DNA of 64,000 nt from Turbatrix aceti (taxonomy: Eukaryota; Nematoda; Chromadorea; Rhabditida; Panagrolaimidae): contig OZ017769.1 of NCBI GenBank assembly GCA_963969345.1, forward strand, positions 5,707,725 to 5,771,724. Reading direction: 5' to 3'. The first letter of the stretch is position 1, and every line of letters begins with the position of its first letter. The notes under the pieces were generated by a model. The model was not told the origin of the DNA. It made no database searches and saw only the letters and a program-made list of their open reading frames with translations. Of the stretch, positions 56,462-64,000 are shown piece after piece. A program made the position numbers and the translations under genes.

Positions 56462-58162
56462 ATGGCAGCGTCAGCGGTTTGGCCCTTCAGGATACCGCTC
56501 TTGGTCCTCGCCACGATACTTGCCGCGTTTGCCGTCCCTTCCCACCCGGTGCTCCCCCACTGCAGTCAGAATTCAGTGATGGAAGGACAACTGGAAGCGT
56601 CGAGCGACGAAGGCCTTCCAACCAATGTGACGGGTTCTATACAGTTTCACATGGCGCTCCATGAGACGGCCTGCATCAGGCTGGAGGCCAACAGGTCTAA
56701 CGTGCTCCATGCTATCGACTTTCTCCGGCTAGAACATCATTACAGTATAGCGGGCAAGTACAAATTTGCGCTGCCGGCAGTTGGCATGTCATGCAAGTGC
56801 GACTGCGCCGGTGGGGACACGATCTGTTCCGTCAATGATTTCCAGTACCGAACGTGTTCATCAACCGCGCCGCTCTGCTACCGATCTTATAAACCCGCGC
56901 AGTCAAACACAGGCTGTTTCGCGTCGGGACCTTCTGAACTCTGTTGTGAAACCACGATCCGACCTTTCCGGGATTGGACATTTCAGGCGGTAAGGCTGAA
57001 GCAGCCTTCCACCATCCTCGTCTTGCGCTACCGCATCTTCGACCGCCTGGCCCGGGGCTGGCGCAAGTCAGTGGATTCAGTCATCGAAGTGCCTCTCAAC
57101 GGAGGCGTGGCCAAGTTTGACCTCAACCCGGAGCACGGAGTGGAGCTCATCGCAGGTGGTAGCAAGCCAAACCGTCAGCTAGAAGCGGGCACGTACTTCT
57201 GGCGCGTCACGGACAGCGAGCACCCCATTCTTCGAAGCGGGGTGGGCGTGAACGACGTCGACGAGGCCTCGCTCGAAAAACTCGGCTGGTTCCGGTGGGA
57301 AAACAACGCTTGGAACGTGCGCAACGGGCTCGTCAAGCTCACCCAGGCCCAGCACGTGCATGTACAGGATTGCAAGGCTCAGCGCTACAACGCAACCCTC
57401 AATGCCGAGCAGCTGGTGCTCGAAGGCGACGACCCGGCTTCGCCCGTGGCTAACTTCAACCTTGGTCAGCCGGTGGACACTGATCCCTGGGTGGGCGCTG
57501 TTGAAGTGGGTGCGAGGTCTGTGAGAATCGAACACGCTGAAGGCATGAACCTGCTGCTCACGCTCAAGGCCAGGGCTCGACCCCACGCAGTGCATCACAT
57601 CTCGCACTTTGGCGCCTTCAACGGCTCCATCCAGCTGGACAAAGAGTCAAACCGTTTCCTCAATTTAACTTTTCTCGACGCCCGCGGCACCCTCATTGGT
57701 CAAGTGTACGCGTCCGACGCGCGGACTCATATGGACCTTGTTTTTTCCGTTCAAACAAGCGAGACAGAATCCGCCGAATTCCGAGCATTTGTCGCCCTGC
57801 CCGCGTCCATCGACGCCCAGCGCTACGTCTGCATCCACGCATCCGGCGACCTAGACAGCCAGCAGTGCCAGTGGCTGGCCTACTCAGCCAAGCCGCTGGC
57901 CGAGTACCGGGTCGCTCACCGGTGGCAGACATCCCAGTCAGCGTGCGCGGGCTGCAACGAGCGAGGCGTTGACATGTTCATCGCGAGTCTCGACCCCCGA
58001 CAGTGGCTGAACGGCTTCAACTCGCCCATGGAGCTGCTGGTCTTCGCCGTCGAGGCGTGCATCTGCGTGGCGCTCCTACTGGCCGCTATCTACGTCTGCA
58101 CAAAGTGCGTCATCCCTTTTGCCAGGTGCATAGTCTGCATCCCCGGACTACCCCGGAAGTAG
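56462..58162 (+). CDS. EFF-1/AFF-1-like somatic cell-cell fusogen (fusexin family), single exon
   Basis: EFF/AFF proteins are type I membrane glycoproteins that fuse somatic cells from both sides. The unspliced frame gives 566 aa (AFF-1 and EFF-1 are about 590-660). A signal peptide follows ATG 56462 (WPFRIPLLVLATILAAFAV). The Cys-rich front has the pattern I associate with this family: GMSCKCDCAGGDTICSVND, YRTCSSTAPLCYRSYKPAQ, NTGC..SELCCETTIRPF, then FQAVRLKQPSTILVLRYRIF. A beta-rich middle with several N-x-S/T sites leads to a final Cys cluster (SQSACAGCNERGVDMF) and one membrane span (LLVFAVEACICVALLLAAIY) with a 20-residue Cys-containing tail. The frame is open upstream to 56219, but the signal peptide supports the chosen start. 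Family assignment rests on remembered pattern and needs a profile search. Confidence 0.78.
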   Translation: MAASAVWPFRIPLLVLATILAAFAVPSHPVLPHCSQNSVMEGQLEASSDEGLPTNVTGSIQFHMALHETACIRLEANRSNVLHAIDFLRLEHHYSIAGKYKFALPAVGMSCKCDCAGGDTICSVNDFQYRTCSSTAPLCYRSYKPAQSNTGCFASGPSELCCETTIRPFRDWTFQAVRLKQPSTILVLRYRIFDRLARGWRKSVDSVIEVPLNGGVAKFDLNPEHGVELIAGGSKPNRQLEAGTYFWRVTDSEHPILRSGVGVNDVDEASLEKLGWFRWENNAWNVRNGLVKLTQAQHVHVQDCKAQRYNATLNAEQLVLEGDDPASPVANFNLGQPVDTDPWVGAVEVGARSVRIEHAEGMNLLLTLKARARPHAVHHISHFGAFNGSIQLDKESNRFLNLTFLDARGTLIGQVYASDARTHMDLVFSVQTSETESAEFRAFVALPASIDAQRYVCIHASGDLDSQQCQWLAYSAKPLAEYRVAHRWQTSQSACAGCNERGVDMFIASLDPRQWLNGFNSPMELLVFAVEACICVALLLAAIYVCTKCVIPFARCIVCIPGLPRK

Positions 58163-58189
58163 CCAAACCGCCAAACCGCCAAACCGCCA
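58163..58189 (+). repeat. CCAAACCG tandem repeat directly after the fusogen stop
   Basis: Three 8-bp units and a partial fourth begin immediately after the stop codon, inside the 3' UTR. Confidence 0.85.
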
Positions 58190-58236
58190 GTCAACCCGGA
58201 TCCCAACAACAGATATGTGTATTACAGGATATCACC

Positions 58237-58242
58237 AATAAA
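58237..58242 (+). terminator. Poly(A) signal of the fusogen gene
   Basis: AATAAA (CCAATAAAGTAT) 75 bp after the stop and about 100 bp before the stop of the converging LITAF-like gene. Confidence 0.7.
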
Positions 58243-58340
58243 GTATATTTGTGCGAGTAGCTTTGAACCTTTATGGCTGTTTCAACGAGGGACCATGAAA
58301 GAGGACGAGACGGCGGGCTAGACGGACGGGTATTCGGTTT

Positions 58341-58730
58341 TCATGTCGACTTGCCGATGCGGCGGTACGTCCCGACCCAGGCCTTGCAGTTGGAGCAGTG
58401 ATGCTCGACGTCCTTGAATGTATCGACGCAGAACGGCACCCAGAGGAAAAAGAGAGGGAAAATGAAGATGCCCGCAATAAGGATCACCAGGAATGACACC
58501 CACGTGCAGAAGCCGTTCACAAACTTGAGCTCTGTCTCGCCGTGAGTCTGGAAAACAAGAAAAGGTTCAAATAATGCAAGTTAGCAAAAAAAAGAACTCA
58601 CTTTGCATCTGGGACAGTCGAGGAGCTGCGATCGGTCGCTGAGGTATTTCTTGGCATTCACCAGCATGGACGGCGTGTGGGACGCCGACCTGTGGATGGG
58701 AATGGGCTTGCTCGCCGGGTACTGGGGCAT
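58341..58730 (-). CDS. LITAF: LITAF-domain protein (late endosome/lysosome membrane-associated)
   Basis: LITAF-domain proteins insert a short hydrophobic stretch into late-endosomal membranes, with two Cys pairs forming one zinc site. Exons 58730-58602 and 58547-58341, phase 0, give 111 aa. The domain is complete: LLDCPRCKTHGETELKFVNG, a hydrophobic core (WVSFLVILIAGIFIFPLFFL), then VDTFKDVEHHCSNCKAWVGT. The paired CPRC and HHCSNC knuckles are diagnostic. The N-terminal 35 residues are Pro/Ser-rich with PQYPASKP but no clear PPxY. An acceptor TTGCAG upstream (58769-58774) suggests the exon extends 5', so a further exon with an earlier start is possible; only the ATG at 58730 is supported. Confidence 0.82.
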
Positions 58731-59461
58731 GGCGTAGTCTTGTTCACTGGAATGGACTTCCGAGGGCCTGCAAGTCAATCCAATCCAATCGGGTGACACT
58801 CCGATTTGCTCCCGCGTGCAAAAACTCGAGCGCATCAAATTACATCAAATCTTTCCCACGCTTATGAGTCAAAGTAGCAAGCAGGCAGCAGGTTAGGTTA
58901 AAAAGTGAAAAAAAGGATCACGTAGTCTCTTTCAATCGAATTTTTCGAGTTTTGAGTAAAATCGTGTTCTCGTAAAAAAGACGAGGATGACTGGGTCCGG
59001 CCTGCGCAGAGCAGAGCCGGCGAGGGAAAAGAAAGGCTCAGAGATGTGAAGCGGCGCTTGAACGGAAGACGTGAAGTCCTCTGCCTGCCACCACACCTAC
59101 TCCCTCCCTACCCCCACTTCGGGGGCTGGGCTGCAGGAGAGGGAGGAGATGTTGAACAAAATCTTTTTTCGAAAAGCCTACAGCACCCGGCGCGTGTTTA
59201 CCCACACTCCAGTGCTCCCGGGGAAGGACGTAGGATCTGCGTCTTCTGCACTCCACTTGACTCTCGACCCGACCCATCCCGTCCCGGCCCGGAGCTCGGC
59301 TCATCTGGCTCAAAATCGAGGATACACCTTTACTCAAAAACACGGGCAGCGCGTGTCTGCGCACAAAACAAAAATGAAACACAAAACTGGGGTGGTTTTA
59401 CACGGCAGCGACAGAGAGAGCAGAGAGTCGGGTGGACTGGTGGATTCGGCTGGGCTCACGA
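58731..59461. other. Intergenic, LITAF-like 5' side and TINAG-like 3' flank
   Basis: 731 bp. It may include a 5' exon of the LITAF-like gene, but I cannot place one. The 220-aa plus-strand frame reaching into the TINAG-like gene is a shadow. Confidence 0.45.
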
Positions 59462-61317
59462 TCAGAGGAACCGACGAAGCATGCGTCTCCTCATCTTGCG
59501 TACCTTGAAGCGTCGCCGCTTCTTCGTGGCCTTGCCCCACGCTCCGATGACGAAAGACTCGATTTCGCAGTGGTTTTCGCCGCGGACGATCCGGAAGAAG
59601 CCGCGCTCGCCCCAGTCTGGGCCCCATGAGTTGGCGCAGAGCCAGTACTTGACGGGTACCCCGGTGGACTCGTCGACGCCCCAGCCGACGATTCGCACCG
59701 AGTGGTAGCCGCGGGCGGTGTAGCGATATCCCTTCTTCTCCGCGATCTCGGTGTGGCGATAGACGCCGCTGTTGTACATGAAAAAGTCCTCATTGACCAG
59801 GAAAGTCGCTTGCACGGGTCCGTTTGTGAGGATCTCGGTTTGGATGTCAACCTCGCGGTTAGAGACGCGGTAGGGCGGGGTCATCTTGTAGACGAGCGTG
59901 TTCGTAGCCTCGGGATCGACGCAGACCGGCTGTTCTGTTCGGAGCTGGCTGCGGGGGATCTTGCACTCCCCGGGTTCGCGGGTTTGGCCGCTGTTGTAGG
60001 GGTAGCAGTCTTCGGTGACCACGCTGAAGGGGTCACCCATGTACAAATGTTGCAAAAAACATCGTAAGTACTCACCCGAGTTTCCTGATGTACCACCAGG
60101 CCCTGTCAAGATAACCGCCTTCGCAGCCCTTCTGCTTGTGCTGGTTACAGCTCAGAAGCTGTTGCGGACTCAGCTGGACGTTCATTTTTCCATCGGAGAG
60201 GATAGCAAGTCGATCGGCGGAAGTCAAAGTCGTGCTGAGAGCCCAGCTCGATCCGCAGTCGCCCTGGTCCCGGACGCCACGGATGAGCCCAGGCCATTTG
60301 TCACGAGCGTCGAAGGATTCCGGAAGGTCGTCGGCCGGTCTGACAAGAATCTCATTCATGCTCTGCACCGACTGTTCGGGAAACAGCGTGCCCAGGCGGT
60401 ATTTGATGCCGTCGTCCAGCGTCCGGCCCCAGAATTTGGTGTAATTGGTGGGCGTCCAGGAATAACGGCCGTTGCGAATTTTTTCGAGAATGTCTTCCTG
60501 GGTAAGACAGGCTTCGTCGTTGCATTGCCATTTGTTGCCGAGGCACGTGCTACAAATAAACGTCGTCAAGACTCTCAAATAACCCAAATAAAGCTCACCA
60601 GGTGCGACAGTTGCGCTTGATCGTATCGCCATGACCATATTCGACGCCGTTCGATGAGCAGTCTAAAAACGACCCCGTTTTTGTTTTTGGCACGGAATAA
60701 AAATAAATCAATTGTTGAACTCCACGACGCCATTGATTTTATTTGTTTTGGACGTGAATAACTGAATTTTAAATGAATCAAATTGAGAGCAAATTAGGCG
60801 CAGGCATCGTCTAATCAAATGTCATTCAGCCAGCCAGCAACTTCGACACGTAGACGCGATATTTGTGCGATAGTCCGAAATTTATCGACCAACACGTCGA
60901 CTTTTTGCTTTTGCTTCAAAAAGGTCAAAAATGTGGTATTTGAACAATCAAAGCATTAAAAATGGTCAAAACTAAACTTCAAAACTCAAAAAAAAAACTC
61001 GCGCAGCCAGAAACTTTTTTTAAATCATGGAAGAATCCACGCCCACCTTCCTGAGGGGCTGCAGTGAGGTCCTTGCCCCTACATGTGGCCTCAAAGTCCG
61101 GACAGCAGTCGTTGCCTCCCTCGCCACGGTCGCAGAACATGTCGCAGTAGCAGAGATGATTGGCGAGGATCGGCGCGGTGCAGTCGTCGTCGCGGGAGAT
61201 GCAGCAGGGCACGGCGCGCTTTGAACAGTAGTCGCCGGGGATGCCGCCGAAGCCGCGCCCGTCAACGAGGAGCACGCCGCCGAGGCCGACGACGGCGAGG
61301 AGAGCAGCGTGCAGCAT
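59462..61317 (-). CDS. TINAGL1: TINAG/TINAGL1-like secreted protein with inactive cathepsin-B-type domain
   Basis: TINAG family proteins are extracellular-matrix proteins built on a dead C1A peptidase. Exons: 61317-61047, 60662-60599, 60549-60076, 60023-59462; 456 aa (human TINAGL1 467). Signal peptide ([18 protein letters not shown]), then a somatomedin-B-type Cys block ([29 protein letters not shown]), a VWC-like linker ([33 protein letters not shown]), [19 protein letters not shown] and the peptidase domain. The active-site motif reads [10 protein letters not shown]: Ser (codon AGC at 60246-60248, about residue 213) replaces the catalytic Cys. The His ([13 protein letters not shown]) and Asn ([13 protein letters not shown]) remain. 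The C-terminus adds a strongly basic tail ([18 protein letters not shown]), possibly for matrix or heparan binding. Confidence 0.92.
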
Positions 61318-63055
61318 GCTCTTTCTCTCTTGTGTGCGGGAGTCCCTGAAGCGCAGGTCTGTTGGCGTCGGCGTAGAGCAACGAGCGCGCGTGTATGCAC
61401 ACCAAGAGCCGCGGCCAGCCGGCGTCCGCCTAATTGATTACCCAGGCGACGATGGAGATTCCTGGGAGATGCATGCATTCCAGGCAAGAGAGGGGAGGGG
61501 GGATGAAGATGACACCACCACCGCAGTGTCGTTTCAGGGATCGGATCGTGAGCGGGACCTGTCATACTCGTCATCCGCGTTATCACGCCTACACTCGACT
61601 CGGATGCGGTGGGGGGGGGGATAAACGCACAGCCCCTGCGGTGTCCATTCCACGCACAATTATCACCAAATCACCCTTGAGTGCATTTTGCAGCGCTGAC
61701 AACACTCCCTATTGACAGGGTCACTCGCCAGGTATCAGGGACGCCCGTTACCTGCAATCAGCGATCGCCGATCCCCTGACCCCTCCCGGGAGCGAGTGCG
61801 GTGCCGAGAAAAGCCACCTGCGCCCAAGCATCCCCGCGCGTATTCATTCACAACTTTTCTAATCCATTTAAAAAACCCTAAAAAAACCTGTTGGTTTGAT
61901 TACCAGTTTGGGAAACAATACAGAAACCCCCTAAAAAGACGCAAAGTGACAAAACATTTGTCTGTTTAAATTGGTCGGTTGATAAACCCAAGTGTTGTTC
62001 TTCAAAAATAAACAAGCACAGCACGACGCGCGGAAGAAACAAACCTGGCCACAAACAACCAAACAACAGAGAGATAACTAATAACTTATCAAAGCCAAAC
62101 ATATCTGCGCAGTCGATTCTTGGCACTTTGCAAACCAATTAACAAATAATTAATTAAACAATTAATTAACGCCTTTTTTCAGAAAACTTCGTTTTCGGCT
62201 AGACAGCGTTTTGCGTTTTTTGTGACGGTTCGATGGGTACGCAGAAGTCATCGACTTTAACGGGAGTCACCGCCCCTGAGAACCTGAGAACCTCTGTTCT
62301 GCCCTCTCCGGTAGCAGTACCCTACTTTCAAAAAAAGTAACACCTTCCTTCAGCCATCGTCGCAACAAAAAAATTTTCTTCGGTTTTTGAACTGACTTTT
62401 CGTTCTGGTATCCATCCATCCACGAGAGGGCCGTTACGTTCAAAACAAAAGAAGAAGTATGTACGTGTCTATCAATCAAAAAATAAGCGTGTTACACTTT
62501 GCGCCCGCGAGCATGCAGGCAGCAGCTCCCTCGGCCAAGGTCGTGTGATTCAGCCGGCGGCAGCGACCCGTGTCCGATGGACGTCGCGCCAAAGACACGA
62601 CGCTTTCTCCCATCCGACCAATCCCAATCCTGGGGCTTTTATGGAAGCCAAAAAAGAGTTCTTTCTGCCGACGGCACAATTTGTTGGGGTGCAAAAGTCC
62701 GATACAAATTTCATTACAAAGCAAAGCTCACTTACTTCTTTTTTAGCAACGAGGCCGTCGTAGGCTAATAATCAAAGCCATGCTGAAGCAAAAAAGTCCA
62801 GCAGAAACCAGAGCTAGACGTTTTTGCCATTACAAATCTCATTGGGACGAAAAATATACAAAAAGGCACAACTGATGTCCTTAACGCACTTTTTGAGACT
62901 TTGAATGCTCTCATGGCGAAAATAAGATGCACTTTTCTGCATTTTTCTAGAAACTTTTCAAACAAGGACTTTTATTAACCAAACCAACCAATCAAGGAAT
63001 TCCTTGTTTGTAACATTCTGCAATCATTTTCATCCGCCATTTAATTAACAAAAAA
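61318..63055. other. Divergent TINAG-like / SDR intergenic region
   Basis: 1738 bp without a supported exon. A run of ten or more G lies near 61610-61620. ATTAATTAA-like AT tracts occur near 62138-62170. Confidence 0.5.
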
Positions 63056-63745
63056 ATGTCTGCTAGTAAACCTGTGACCCCTGAATCTCCTGTTGCCATT
63101 GTCACCGGTAAGTTTCAAATTCCGGTGTTGCGCGACGAGTTCAACTGATCTCTGCAAGCGGATTTCAGGCTCCACCAGCGGAATCGGCCGAGCCACAGCC
63201 CTGCTCTTGGCGGAGAAGGGTTATCAGCTGTCACTTTCCGGCAGGGATGAGGCGGCGATGGCGAAGGTTGTCAAGTCTTGCTTGGATCTTGGCGTTCCTT
63301 CGACTGCTGTAAGTTGTGGCATACTTTTTTTTCGGGATTTAAAAGTATTTTTAAATGAGTTTCAGATAACAACAACGATCGGCGATCTCAGAGACGAAGC
63401 CACGGCTGCAGACATGGTCAGGCACACAGTCGAGAAGTTCGGCCGAATCAACGCGCTCGTCAATTCGGCGGGCGTGCTGGTGAACGGCACGCTGGAGCAA
63501 TCGCAGCTCACCGACTTTGATCGCGTATTTGACGTCAACGTCCGGAGTGTGGTCCATCTGACCCGATTGGTAGTGCCGTACCTCAAGACGACGAGGGGGG
63601 TGATCGTGAACGTGTCCAGCATCGCCGGGCAGTGCGCGTTCCCCGGAGTCACGTACTACTGCATGTCCAAGGCCGCGCTGGACGCTTTCACCAAGTGTCT
63701 GGCCCTTGAGCTCGCACCCGTCGGTGTTAGGGTGAATTCTATCAA
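63056..63745 (+). CDS. Short-chain dehydrogenase/reductase (partial, continues beyond window)
   Basis: It is a classical SDR oxidoreductase using NAD(P). Three exons are visible: 63056-63107, 63169-63308, 63366-63745, phases 1, 0 and then 2 at the last donor (AA|GTAGGT). Residues show the cofactor loop TGSTSGIGRA near position 17, NSAG in place of the usual NNAG, FDVNVRSVVHLTR, the catalytic Ser in VNVSSIAGQ, and YxxxK as YYCMSKAALDAF, followed by VRVNSIK. The visible part is 190 codons of the usual 250-280, so at least one more exon lies to the right. Substrate cannot be told. The start follows an AT-rich leader; no other ATG is nearby. 63746-64000 is extremely AT-rich intron. Confidence 0.93.
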
Positions 63746-64000
63746 GTAGGTGATTTTCGACTCATCTTGACCAAAATTGGGCTCAAATTTAAAAAAAAAA
63801 ATTTTTTTTTTGTATTTTCAAAAAATATTTTTTATAAATGTGAAATGTACAAAAAAAAACACCAAAACCTAAGAAATTTCTAAAATTAATGAATTTTGAA
63901 CAAGAAATACTCAAAATTGCTTAAAAAAATATACCGACTTTTTTTTATTTTTTTTTTAATTTTTTTTAAACGTTGTTTTATTTTTTTTTGGAATATTGTT

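Noticed and set aside
59046..59708. 220-aa plus-strand frame
   Set aside because: It overlaps the TINAG-like last exon antisense, and the rest is low-complexity; no family similarity.

Overview
This is a stretch of compact animal nuclear genome. Evidence for this: 17 spliced protein genes with short GT-AG introns (49 bp upward; T-rich ends such as TTTTCAG or TTTTTAG), intact metazoan genes and AATAAA poly(A) signals. The gene set includes an EFF-1/AFF-1-type fusogen, a class 1-like semaphorin, one RGM gene, a TINAG-like gene and a short SMG1. With acceptor-like sites just upstream of several start codons, this points to an ecdysozoan, most likely a nematode; a tardigrade is the main alternative. 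Species is not determined. All exon structures were worked out by eye from splice sites, reading phase and remembered family homology. || Layout. 1-1305 (-): partial secreted acidic orphan. 2066-13550 (-): SMG1, 19 coding exons. 14200-16141 (+): RBBP5. 16622-17166 (+): RPS17. 17912-20104 (+): SAC1 lipid phosphatase. 20185-20713 (-): V-ATPase subunit G. 21466-22241 (+): MESH1/HDDC3. 22434-22862 (-): C2HC zinc finger protein. 23082-24506 (-): intronless 13-finger C2H2 protein. 26234-28932 (+): NEK9-like kinase. 29163-34039 (-): RAB3GAP2. 35911-36742 (+): REEP5. 37856-38953 (-): ZNRF ubiquitin ligase. 42877-44715 (+): RGM. 49723-54147 (+): semaphorin. 56462-58162 (+): EFF/AFF-like fusogen, unspliced. 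58341-58730 (-): LITAF-like. 59462-61317 (-): TINAG-like. 63056 onward (+): short-chain dehydrogenase, running off the window. || The first 39 kb is dense housekeeping territory (mRNA surveillance, chromatin, ribosome, membrane lipid and ER shape, vesicle GTPases). From 39 to 58 kb the density falls: 4-5 kb spacers surround three cell-surface developmental genes (RGM, semaphorin, fusogen). The genes do not form an operon or one pathway, although SAC1, RAB3GAP2, REEP5, V-ATPase G and LITAF all act on endomembranes. Neighbouring genes often converge with very close or overlapping 3' ends. || Non-coding structure: an AT-rich repeat family carrying a GTTCGTGTTCGTTCGCGAAC-type end motif occurs at five sites, mostly in introns, including a fold-back with about 210-bp arms and a perfect 44-bp palindrome. 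A second repeat family occurs twice, once nested in the first. The main protein-level oddities are an RGM without its GDPH autocleavage site, a TINAG-like protein with Ser for the catalytic Cys, a one-base frame break in RAB3GAP2 and a GC-AG intron in SMG1.
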